Assembly: GCA_022813625.1 (NCBI GenBank)
Contig: JAKLMB010000001.1
Coordinates: 1,426,001-1,490,000 of the forward strand
DNA length: 64,000 nucleotides
Source: Aaosphaeria pasadenensis
Taxonomy: Eukaryota > Ascomycota > Dothideomycetes > Pleosporales
Reading direction: 5' to 3'
The number at the start of each line of letters is the position of its first letter. Within the stretch, counting starts at the first letter, position 1. Under the pieces are notes generated by a model, which saw only the letters and a program-made list of their open reading frames with translations, was not told where the DNA came from and searched no databases. Below are positions 1 to 11,386 of the stretch, piece after piece. The position numbers and the translations under genes were made by a program.

Positions 1-2931
1 ATGGCGTCTCAGACTTTGCTTAGTTATGAAGATTTCCACAACTTCTACCAGGAGAATAGGTTGGTTGCCCGATACGATTCCGCCATCGAGGCGAAAATTC
101 CGCATGACTGGTGGACTCTCGACCACGATGAGATACTGCGAAGATTGAAAGAGATTTCTGAAATGACCACTTCGGTCATGCAAAGTTTTCCAAGAGATGA
201 CGTGGAAGTCCAGGTACTTCTTGACATGGGCGATTCAGTATACAAGGTCAAGAAAAGCAGATCATTTATTGTTGCACTGAGTGGTCCCCAAGCAGCAGGG
301 AAGAGCAGTTTTCTGAACAGCCTACTCGACTGCCCAGGTCTTTGCCTATCGGGAGCGGATGGACGAGCATGCACCAATGCAGTCATTCGATATGTCCACT
401 ACTGTGGCGACACAGAAGACGCTGTGCGAGCAGAGATCATCTTCCATCATACGGATCGCCTCAAAGAGATTGTTGAGGAGAATGCTCGAGCATTCTACCA
501 TTTCTATCATTTTACGACTGACGGTGGGGATGGAAATGATGATCATGATTCCGATGATGATTCAGTTCGAAAAAAGAAATATCAACATGATGAAGCCGAC
601 GTCAAAGCTAAAGACACAGCACAAGATATATTTGAAACTGTCTTTGGCAGCAGAGAAAAGTTCATGGAGGCGTGGAGTGCAGACGGCTTTACTGACGGAA
701 GCTTTCAGAAGGAAGCTTTGCGCAAATGTGCAGAAGCCATCTACAAGATGAAGGCAAGCACTGATGGTATTCTGATCTACAATGCATCAACTCCGACCGA
801 GCTATCAAGGAAATTAAAGCCATTCACCACAAAGGTTGTGGATGAGGTCTCTTTATGGCCTCTAGTAGACACCATCAAATATGGTTTGAACAGAGAGCTT
901 TTGGGTCAAGGCTTTGAGTTTGTCGATCTTCCAGGTACGTTTGACCAGCGTCAAAACACTCCCATCAGCTTTAGGAATGCTTGAGACTGATAGAAGCAGG
1001 CTGGGGGGATAGAAATGCCGCAAAGGAGCGACATGCCGATGAGATTAGAGATGCAGTTGACTTGGAAATGATCTTCATTGACACGTCCCGAATTACAACT
1101 GAAAACACGGCTATAAACAACATTCGAGCAGCTTTGCAAGGACGTGGAGCTGAAGGTGTCATCATTGTCGCCACGAAAGTCGATGTATTTCTTTCTCTGC
1201 TGCTCAATCTACTCTCGTGCTAACCTCCTACTATAGTCTTTATCAGACACTGATCTTGACCAGTGCGAAGGCACCGATTTCGATCTCATTAACTCGAGAA
1301 TGCAATGGGTCGAGGATCGGTCAATTGAAGCTGCAGATGAAGGGAACGATGAGGAAGAGCGAAATCTCTTGAACTACTCGACCTACTTGAAGAGAGCGCG
1401 CAAGTCAGTCAAAGTTGCTCAACGATGCACATCTATCGACTCTGAATTCGGAGGAAAGTTTGAAGATATTGTGGGGACTAACAAAGTTCACATCTTTCAT
1501 GTCTCTGCAACCGAATACCTCAAATGGATTAGCAAGCCAAAACATCCATACGCCAAACAACCAGACCTTTCGCCAGCAGACACCGGAATTCCTGGTCTTC
1601 GGAAGCACCTTTTCGATATACCAGCTGCCAGCAACATTCGCGATGTGCGCAACCAGGTCTTCCAAGAGCTTGACTCCTTTCTGGAGAAAATCGATCAGGT
1701 GGTGAATGAGAAGGACAGAAGCGAGAGCTTCAAAACCTTAGCAGCAGAATTCGCCGGATCCCGAGAGTCGTTCGCAAAGAGAATGCAGCACGGACTTAAA
1801 AATATCGTCGAAGACTCACTGGATAACCTCATGTCGAATCCTGAGGCGAATGCGCAGACAAGAGAGGACATTGACGCGCTGATCCAATCGCAATGGTTGA
1901 GATATCCCCATGGAACTTTCAATCGGGTTTTGAAAGAACATGGTTTCATCCCTAAAGGGATCTCTCGGGCGCAATGCCTCAAAGAAGGATGCGACTGGAA
2001 TCAAGACTTGTCAGCCGAGTTTGTCGATTTATTCAAGGTCTGGAAGTTTGAGCAAAAGAATTTGAACGAAAAACTCGGGTTGGGCCTGGCCAACTTTTAT
2101 CGCCAATTTCACTCAGAGACCAGATATGCTCTCCAGCATTCTAAGTCCGATCTTTCCGCAATTGCTACCGCCAGGAACAAATGGATGTCGTATAAGAAGA
2201 AATTACTGTCACACCAAGAGCATATGGTGAAAGAACTGGAACAGTTGCAGGGACACTTCTACCGCAAGGCACTAATGATGGGGGGTCGACAAAACAGTCT
2301 TGTCCCATTGATCACAGGACCACTCTTCGACAAGATTTATAAATCCTTGCCAGCTGAGAAGCCCCAGAGCACACCAAAGAAAAGGCTATACGTGGAGCCC
2401 AAGCACAAACATCAGAAGAACTTAATGGTCAAGTTGTTCTGTAATCCGATGCACCATATTTTCGACCAAGGTCTTCGAGTCTTCCGTAACAGTGTGAAGG
2501 TCCGATTGATCACACTTTTGGATAATAGCATCGCCGACGCTGATGGCATTCTGGCTAGTTTCCAACAAAACCTTCAAGCGTTAGTTCCAATTCCATACGA
2601 AGTGAAACCGCAAGGTCAGAAGGTTCGGGACGCGCTTCGCAACATGCTCCCGGATCTCAGGAACAAAGGCGAAGGTTTGCAGAACATGGTCCCCCGGGAA
2701 ATCGTACCGGAGTATGTCGACGATGAGGCGGAAAGCCAAGTTGAGTCTCAATCGTTCAGCAATGATCTTACGTACTTCTTAAACAAAGTTACCGCAACTA
2801 GGGGCCAATCTCAACTACCAATGATGAGAAAGCAGAAACGCAAGGAGGTTGAAATCAAACAAGAGCCGGAAGAGGAAGAGTGCTTTTTCATGGCAAGCCT
2901 TCCAACTAACAAGAAGAGGAAGATCTATTGA
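1..2931 (+). CDS. Nuclear dynamin-like large GTPase (SLIP-GC type)
   Basis: Exons 1-934, 1000-1184 and 1237-2931 give 937 residues; the first intron is placed so that the G3 motif reads DLPG-W. The GTPase signature is complete: P-loop GPQAAGKS (about 95-102), G3 DLPG (309-312), G4 TKVD (370-373). An acidic low-complexity insert sits near residues 174-190. The middle and C-terminal part is helical and charged, as in dynamin-superfamily stalks. The tail carries basic clusters (KRK near 907 and KKRK at the end), consistent with a nuclear protein, and an IKQEP sumoylation-type motif. The family resembles vertebrate nuclear GTPase SLIP-GC; the cellular role in fungi is not established. The ATG is exactly at base 1 of the window, so an upstream extension or exon cannot be excluded. 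Confidence 0.85.
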
Positions 2932-4964
2932 AAGGACGCCTCGCTATGCACTTTGCAACAGCAAGACCACAGGATATCCAAGCTGGGTCTCGAGCAAATC
3001 GCCTATACCGTTCCCAAACCTTTCGCGCTCTTCGCCATTACATCTTTCATCACCATCCAGCACAAGGACAACAGCATTCATACAAACTACGAAAGCCTAC
3101 CTAAAACATACTTTCCTCCCAGCTGGACATCATTCCCGGTTTTCTGCATCAAACACGGTCGATTTCCATTTTCTTCTATCATCTCCCCATGCGTTCGCGG
3201 CATATTCCGAGTCTTCTTCAACATCATCTATTCATTTCCCAAAAAGTTTTGATTTTTATTCGAGAGCTTTATCTTTTCTAGAAATTTCATCGACCTGGAA
3301 AGCTTCAGTCATTCGCCAAAAGCATCATCTACTTCGAAAGCCTTAGTTATTCTGGAGCTTCAGTTATTCTGGGAAGCCTCATTTATTCCCAAATGGTTCA
3401 TTCGACATCGAAAAGCACCGGTACTTTCTCAGGACTACCTACGAGCACTTTTCGGAGCAACATGAACCAGAGATACATTCATCTCACACTTCAGTAATCC
3501 TCCTTTCTTCCTTCCCAATCAGCCCAATGCGTTCCTTCAAATAGCAATTCCCCATAGATATCAATGAGGTTAGGAAAACCATGCCATCCAACCTTCCGTC
3601 TCTCTGTGATGCTTTGCACGTGAATTATGTGAACTTAGTGATTTCGAACCTTTTCTTTCGCTCGTATAACTATACAAGTACGCTACTTGCATTTCTTCAA
3701 CGGAGTCGCCAATGGGAATCGAAGTGGGAAAGTTCATCAACATAACAAGGACGTCATCGGAAATCACCCACTCCTTCCCATTACTTCCTTAGAGTAGACA
3801 CGTCGTGTCTTGTAACCAAAGCAGAAACAACCACATCATCGTCCATACTTCCTTCTCTCTACTGCAGAAAGAAAAGAACTCCCCAGCTGCGAGCCATTTT
3901 CCACCGCACCTCATTAGGTGGACATGACATCCAGCATCAACAATCTTCTCATTCATTCACTAATACATCACAGCATACATAACCCAACTCACTACCTCCT
4001 TCCACTTCCAAGTCTAATAGATGACACATTCGTACACCCGCTCTCGACACCCACACTCACAGGCAACTCCACTTACTCACTCACTCACTGCCGCTCTCGA
4101 ATGCAGATTCCAAATGACGACGGTGCGGGAAAGAGGGAGTAGACACACAAACATAATGAGTCTCAATTGACAAGTCTATTTCTGAGTGATACACCTACCT
4201 CTTTGCCATATCCACCGGCATCGGCATAATTAATGCTTCCTCCCCTCGAGCGCCATGGGTAGAAAGCAAGGAGAGGGAAAAAGACAACACTAGCTTCCAT
4301 GCCACGACTACATGACGAACCCACAGGCAGCGTGGGATCACGTATCTCATGGGAAGAGTCGAAGAGAGGGAAAATGTGAATCACGGTGCAAGACGGGAGA
4401 GGCAGGAGAGACAAAGTATTGGGAGTGATTCCAGAAGAATTTGTCTATGGAGAATATGTATGTACATACAGTATCGAGAGGCCGTGTACCCGCCCGCATG
4501 CATGCAGCGATAAGGGAGGTGGAAGGGACCCAAGTTATGGGAGATTTCGTGCTTGGGATGTGGCTAGCGTCTATGAATATGGAAGGGAAGGTTGTGACTT
4601 GTGTGGTACTTGCTGTCGCCGTGCGTTCTACGTCAAGGTGAGTTCGTGGACATCCAAGAAAGAGCAGTGGGCTTCAAAGGGTTTTCATGGTGTATGTATA
4701 TGTATTTATGCTCGCGTGCATGCGTGTGGATATGCTGGGTGTATCATGTATAAAAGAGAAGTTGTGGAGGACAGCAAGGAAATGTTTTGATGGAAATTCG
4801 ATCGCTTGTTTATGCAATGCGACATGGATATACAACGCAAGGATATGATTAAATGCATCATGGAGTAGGGCGCGAACGCAAAAGCTTTTCCCCCACGCAG
4901 AGACAAAGGAAATATAACGAAGTAACTGAGGACAGAAGGGGAAGATGCATTGAACCCGAGTTCC
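2932..4964. other. Intergenic, convergent gene ends
   Basis: About 2 kb between two convergent genes. It holds a degenerate 17-20 bp repeat near 3298-3390 and short ACTC runs near 4075-4090. The open frames here are short, compositionally odd and without splice support, so I call no gene. Confidence 0.6.
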
Positions 4965-7900
4965 TCACGCTTTGGAGGCTTCGGATCGTTCCTGAGCACC
5001 ACTCGAGCTCTGAATGTGTTGGGGATCTGTGGGACTTCGGTCCTTTGGAGACAACTCTTCTTCGATGTCGCTCATTTCCGAATCGTCATCACTTTCGGCG
5101 GCCTTTCCCTTGGAACTTTCCCTGTAGTTGGCTGGGGTGATGGTTTGAGACGACACATGACGTTGTTTGCGAAGGTCAAATTCGTGCAGGTAGTGGTGAG
5201 GGCTGACATCGTCAGGTTCGCCGGCACGAGCACTCATCATTATTGGAGCGCCGTCACTGGCGATGGAATGTGCCCGACCATCGGCGCTTGCTCTGTCATC
5301 GACCGGTCCAGCACCCTCAAGAGCTTCCTGTGCCTGTTTCCTTATCTTCAGTCGTTCTTCTGCAGACGTGTTGTGCCAATCAGCACCGAAGGTAATGACG
5401 GATGCCTTCTTGCCATGTACTGTGAAGCTTCCTTTGCCTCGCGCAAGACCCTCACTCTCCTTCGTATCATCACTAACCACAGTCGATGCCGAGTCACGCG
5501 ACTTGTGTCCGCGGCGATGGCCTGTAGTTGCACCATGGGCTTCGCGCAGAGTTTTCTGCAAGCTCCGCCTAAACTTCAAACGAGATTCTGGAGAGCCAGC
5601 AACTGCCGAGGGCGGATATTCAGCATCTGATTCGGAGTCAATGTCTGGACGTAAAGCATCGGCAGGACGAATCTCAGGCGTCTTGGGTTCTGTTTTACCA
5701 ATCTCGATAGGGGGCGGTGTCGTATATCGAGATCTTTCAGAGGCAGCGTCGGAGTCAACCGTTCCATCGCCCATAGTAGATATTGAAGGGCGATGCTCCC
5801 GCTCACTTGGGGCCAAACGAGGCGAATGAGCAAGCGAGCTCGTGAAGGAAAGTCGGTGGTCCGATGAATGACTGAATGTGAGAGGAGGAAGACTGAACTG
5901 GCCTGAAGGATGGCTCGGACTCGATTGCTGGGATCCTTCTGGAGGGGTCTTGAAAGCAAGATCCTCACCAAAGTCGGAATCTCGCGAGGACTTTGTGCCT
6001 GGTCGGAAAGACGAGGCCGAGGGCGAGTTTGGTGGCCTTTGTGTTGCATTATTCGAGCTAGATTTGGAACTCAAGCGGGCAAGGCTACCAAGTTTTGATG
6101 TTTTGTTGGACTGCTGAGGGGAGAGTTGCGATGGTGAGGCCTGTGAGGTTGCGCTGATCTTGTCGATGCGAGCTTGACGTTCGTTGTTTGTACGCCTTTC
6201 TTCCTCTAGCTCCTGTGCCAGTATATCGCGATGACACTTCATACGCCAGATTTCGATTCGAGCCCATTTGAGTTTTGCAGCCAGTCTTCCAGCGGCATGG
6301 ATGAGCAATTCGCGGGTTTTCGGTTGAATCGGCGCCAATATTTGCAGATGCCTGGCGTCTCTAAGCCGGGCCTCCAATTGCTTGATTGCTTGTGTTAGCT
6401 TTTCTTCGGACTCGTCGATTCGAAGCTGCATTAGCTCCCTCCGAGAGTTCATCATTTCTTGGGCGAATTGGCTATCGATCTTGCCGCTTCTTATGGTGAC
6501 CTCGCCCGTTGCTGTCGGTACTGATTTGGTAGAGTGTGCAGATTCAAGTCGCCTGATGCCTCGATGTCTCTGTCCCTCATATAAGCCCCCTATCATGCCT
6601 CTCGGTCGCACGCCGAGAGTTTCGAAAGCGGCCGAATAGTTCAGCGTCCCAAGCCAGTCGTTCAGATCCTTTTCACTATCAGCCAAGAAGGTTTCCTCGC
6701 CGTTCTTGGAAAAGACAACAAAGGCATTCTTATGCCTGCTGTATGTGTTGTCTACCAAGGCCACGGCACCATCCATAGGTATCATGTGGTCTTGCTTGAA
6801 TTCCTGCAGAGGCGGCTGGAAAACGATAGCGCCCGTTTCCCCATGCTTGACATGCTGCTCGTGTTGATGCATAAGGTTCTTGGCCCAGCTTGACATTTTA
6901 AACAGAGAAAGACCCGATCGGGTGAGAACCGCACCCCACTCTTGCCATGGTGACCTTGCCTTCTTTCGCTTTGTATCCTTCCTCCAAAGCACTCCCACCT
7001 TGGTAACTGGCATCTCCACAATCCCAACGGAGGATTCCAATGGGTTCTCTTGAGATGATTGCGACATGAATGCTTCTGGTCGTGACCGAGAAGACACAAT
7101 TTGGATAACTCCATATCTGGAAAACAGCTTATACGCATTCTTAGTGTCGAGTGTAGGTGAAGTTCCAAGGTAACTGTAAGGATCATCGAGGTTCATGACA
7201 TCCTTGATGGTAGGGCGAAGCGCGTCCAATTTCCCTTCAAGGATAAGGGTGTATGGATCTATAGGCTCTTTCGCCGCTTTTCTTGCTGGGTCATTCATTG
7301 GACCCTTTAGTACTGCAACCCGCTTCGATCGCCGTGATGCCACGTTCTTCAAGTCAACCTCGTCTTCGATATGAATGAAAGGTGTGTAGACAATATTGTC
7401 GTATATGCACCCCAGAACATCGTCGGAAACGCCCTCGCAGGATGAGTTTTTGATGTAGTCGGCTCTTTGCATTTTCCTCTTGTTATTCTTGTTGAAGAAG
7501 TCTGTGTGAAGGATGACAATCGAGAACGAGATGAAATATGTCTTGTCTACAACGAGTCAGTGCCAAGCATCTTAAACATCTATTTTTGTGCCTACCTGGA
7601 TTGATGTAGATGCCGGGATTACACTCGTGGTAGCGATCAGCAAACCCTTGCAAAACTCGGTCAATCTGTTGTGTCTCCTTGGGCAACTCTACCTGCATCA
7701 GTAATTTGCGTATTGCCATATCGATGGGATCGCCGAAGAAAGCAAACTTGCGCATATAACTGCGCAAGACTGAAAGAAGAAATGCATCTTCTGTCTTCGT
7801 GAGGACACTGGCAATGGCGCTTTTTCCAACATTATTTGCTTCCATCCTTTCGAGGAAATGACCGGGGGTTTCGCCTTCTTCCCGCTCAGGTAGGATCAGG

Positions 7901-9435
7901 GCTTCTCGGCTGATACTCATGGAATTCTGGTGTGAAGACAATGCGGATGAACCTGGGAGTCCGTGAGCAGGAGACCCGTGCCTAGGTGAGTGCGGTTCTG
8001 AATTCTGACGAAATCTTGCACCGAGCCCAAACAAATTGCTGAAGCTTGTCCTCCCAACTGTAGAAGTCGATGTCCTACCACTGCCCCCGTTGCCTGCGTA
8101 AGGTGGAGTAGGCGGGGGTACATCATCAGATCGGCCACCTAGCGAACCCATAGTAGAGGATCGCCCCCTTAATCCCAGACGTATAGGCGTGGCATTTGGT
8201 GAAGAGCGTGAGGAGCGTATGGATCTTTGAGAATCGTTACGTAGCAACTCGGGGTGTGGCGTGGTGATGTTTATAGCTGCAGCAGCTTGGGCGACCTGTG
8301 AAGGCGAGGGAATGGGCGGAGTTCCTGGACCATGTTCGACGTCGAGGTGAGAATTATGTATCGCGGTCAAAGGCGGACTTTCCGCGCCTGGCGAGTGATG
8401 CGGAGACCCAGAACTGACTCCGCTCGTGGACGCGCGTGGGGTTGCAGGTGCCGTGTCAGGGAATTCAGGAGGTGTTATCTTCATGGGCAATGGAAACAGA
8501 GATGCGCGTTGGGTTTTGCGGCGCCCGAACCGCAGGCGCGTTGAACTATTCTTCGGTGTCGCTTGCGGTCTTGGGGTGTTCTCGAAGGAGATATGGCGTC
8601 CAGAGCTACCGTCTGACCTGGAAGATTCGGAGGCGCGCTGGACGGGAAGCGACAATGAGGACTTCCCTTCCTGCGATGATTCGTTTGGGGACTCGTGAAG
8701 TATGCCCGGGCGCTGTGTAGTGGACAACTTCCCCGGTTCCTCCACCGGGGACGCATTCTGCTGGCCCTTTTTGTTGAACGAGAACGGTCCCCTCTTGATA
8801 TCAGTGCTAGACTTCCTGTCCATCGACTTGCGGAGATTATTTGGTCGGTCGGCCAATGCAGGGTCGAACGATCGTCTTCGCAGGGAGAACTGCTGGAGCC
8901 GCGTTCGCCTTTTGGCTAGCAGTTCCGTCTGGTCGGCTTGGTCCGGCTGGTCTACGACGGTAGGAGCTGTGGTGATGATTGCCGGTGCTGCATTAGCATA
9001 CGTCAGCGCTGATGCTCGCATGATTGGGTCAGAGAATTGGGGAGGGGGAACCTCACTGTCTATTGTCATGGCAGGAACCGTGGGAACGGGCGGGGCTTCG
9101 GCGGCAGCTTGCTGCTCCTTTGCCCTTGTGGACAATTGCGAATCCGATGCATGGCGAAACCTTAGCATACTGAAGCGTCGCGTGTTCGGGGTGTGTTCCT
9201 GCACCGGCGGCGAAGGGGGTGGGCCATTGTTGTTGGACTCGTCCGCCCACGAGGGCCTGCCTACATCGGTGGTGGACGACAGTCGAGTTGCATCTTCGGG
9301 TTCTGCAGCGGGAGTGCTGCTCAGCTGGTCGCTGGATTGATTATTGCGCGCGGTCTTCCGAGTGAAGAGGTCCAGGGTGCTGCGGCGTTGAAGGTCCCGT
9401 TCACTACGATTTGGTCGAAGAGCCCTCAGAGGCAT
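4965..9435 (-). CDS. YEL1: Sec7-PH guanine nucleotide exchange factor for Arf (YEL1/EFA6-like)
   Basis: Exons 9435-7596 and 7546-4965 (minus) give 1473 residues. The 49-nt intron falls inside the Sec7 domain and splicing restores the motif YINPDKTYFISFSIVILHTD. Order of parts: disordered Ser/Pro-rich N terminus (1 to about 500), Sec7 domain (about 505-690) with the catalytic glutamate in the PKETQQIDR loop, PH domain (about 795-930), a coiled coil (about 970-1065), then a disordered tail of about 400 residues. Sec7-PH-coiled coil is the EFA6/Yel1 architecture. Yel1 activates Arf3 (Arf6 class) at the plasma membrane and bud neck; that role is carried over from yeast. A GTG nine bases upstream is open in frame, but the first ATG is at 9435 and an in-frame stop lies further upstream. 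An ArfGAP (GCS1) lies at 27.7 kb. Confidence 0.88.
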
Positions 9436-9575
9436 TGCGCTCACGGATGCTAGCAGCTCATCTACGCAGATATGTGTCGCACAATGGGGTACATGGCAGA
9501 GTCGGGTTGCGTGTTAAGATTTTTGGAGGGTGGTGAGAGTGGTGAGAAAGGCGGAAGTGGGAGGTTGCTTGTACT

Positions 9576-9601
9576 GGGGGATGAGGAGGTGGGTGGGTGG
9601 G
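9576..9601 (+). repeat. G-rich tract, possible quadruplex
   Basis: A run of five G is followed by a 10-base spacer and three GGG runs separated by single T. It lies about 140-165 bases upstream of the exchange factor start, on the strand opposite its mRNA. The long first loop makes a four-tetrad structure uncertain. Confidence 0.5.
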
Positions 9602-10125
9602 AGGTTAAGGCAGGTCAGGAAGTCAAGTCGGGGGGTCGGAAGTGCGCCGTAAGGCTGAGATAGTAATAGGTAAGGTGGTGGACTGGTGGTTGTATGTAGT
9701 ACGGATAGTATTGTCGTAGTTGGCGCCGGTGGGTGTGTGGAGATTGAGTGAGTTGGGAGGATGGAACGTGGGTTTGCCGTTGTGGACGTGGAGCGGACGT
9801 GAATGCGTGGACGAATGACGGCCGCAGCGAGGGGCAGACAAACAAGTTAACAACCCAGACAAGACAGGCAGACAACCTGATTCTTTGCACAATACTCCGT
9901 AGTACTACTGAAAGGGAATTCGAAATAGAGCAGAGCAGAGCAGCAACAGAGCTGAAGTGGAGATTGAAATTGAATCAAACCATATCACAGAACAAAAGAA
10001 AAAGGAGGATGAGACGAGACGAGATGAGGTACCTGGACCGGTGTACCTAATGAAGGGTATACGTATCTGTTGGTACGCTTTAGGGCTAGAATGTTCTTAG
10101 GCAGGGCGAGATGGGATAAGGCCAT

Positions 10126-10149
10126 AGGAATAGGAATAGGAATAGGAAT
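10126..10149 (+). repeat. (AGGAAT)4 microsatellite
   Basis: Four exact copies of the hexamer AGGAAT with partial copies on both sides, in intergenic DNA. Confidence 0.9.
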
Positions 10150-11386
10150 AGCAAAAATAGGTGAGTTAGCAATTTAGGAGAGGAGACCTATCATGGAGCT
10201 GAAGTGGGCTGGACTGGAGCTGAGCTGAGAGCTGAGGTCTTCCATCTAGGGACCAGTAGATGGCAGAGATGGAGATGGGCACGGGGAGACGATGCAGCAC
10301 AGTGGAGAGGAAGATCTGAGAGGGACGAGGCCAAACCTAACAAGACCGAGACTGGGCACACATAGGGCATAGACGTGATTATTATGGCATAGATACACGC
10401 AATCCAGGTCTTCCCATGGTCCACAACTTGATCCGAGAGCAGGATTCCCAAGAGGAGGACCAAGAGTAGGTGATTTCTAGCTACATCTTTTGGCGCATAC
10501 CCGGTACGTGGTAATTACTTCGAGGTACATGGGAGGAGTACATGTTCGCAGTATTTCGTACGAAAGCAATGAGGATCTACAAAGTACCTAACTATTCAAT
10601 TGACTGTCATTCATACTCTCTCCACACCATACCAGAGCAATCCGGATGTAGTTGTTATTTGTACCTTTATTTATCTGTTTCATTTGTTACTCGTAGTTAC
10701 ATGCAGCCCGTTGCAGAACTACAAGTACCCATGGTGCGAATATGCTATACCGCTAGTTATACGATAGGTTAGGTGTTATACGAGAAGGAGGTCAGCAACG
10801 TTGCCGGCTAGGAATTACGTGAAAAGAAATACTTGTGCGTCATTGAACCAACTGTGAACTCATAGTTACAGTCTACCTAGGGAATTGGTCTCGTATCATT
10901 CACTGCTCGTACTATACTGTGTATGATTTATCATGTTTATTACAAGGAGATGCTGTGGTTCGTAGTTGTTAGTCATCCATTAGAAGCCGAGCTAAACCCA
11001 GCTCGTCTCTCCGAGGTACGTAACTTACCGGATTGGGAGTTGCCTGAGACGGACAGCTTCCCCATGTACCCATCCATGTCATACCAGGCCAGGCAGCCTC
11101 CCATCCCATTCATTCCATTCGATTCGCTAATACTCTAACAGGCTCTTACGAGTACGGGTACGATACGGAGGACTGCCTGTGCCTGCGTAGATTTCTTGAC
11201 CCGCTTCACGATTCCTGCATTCGCTCATTCACCTTCAAGTCCTGCAACCCCATTGTATCGGATCGCATCGCATCACATCGCCAATCCCAATCAACATCCC
11301 ACCCTCCTCTCCTCTCCCGCGGCTATCGCCCCTCCGCTCTCTCCCTTAATCCTTTTCCTATGTTTCGTTAAGGTCCTCCCAGCACG

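Larger units (their letters stand above)
9436..11386. other. Intergenic, divergent promoters
   Basis: About 1.95 kb upstream of both the exchange factor and ECM14. It contains a G-rich tract at 9576-9601 and an AGGAAT microsatellite. The last 150 bases before ECM14 are pyrimidine-rich, like a fungal 5' leader. No gene seen. Confidence 0.6.

Noticed and set aside
935..984. Unspliced end of the first GTPase exon
   Set aside because: It would truncate the protein right after G3; splicing 935-999 restores DLPGWGDRN and the G4 motif.
2849..3346. Open frame overlapping the end of the first gene
   Set aside because: It is a shifted reading of the GTPase 3' end running into flanking sequence, with no family signature.
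3640..3670. Possible tRNA T-loop (TTTCGAACC) on the minus strand
   Set aside because: The flanking bases cannot form acceptor and anticodon stems of a tRNA.
4386..4790. 134-codon open frame in the convergent gap
   Set aside because: Cysteine and glycine richness follows base composition; no homolog-like motif, no introns, and no promoter context.
9436..9444. GTG start three codons upstream for the Arf exchange factor
   Set aside because: Nuclear fungal genes rarely start with GTG and a good ATG follows at once.
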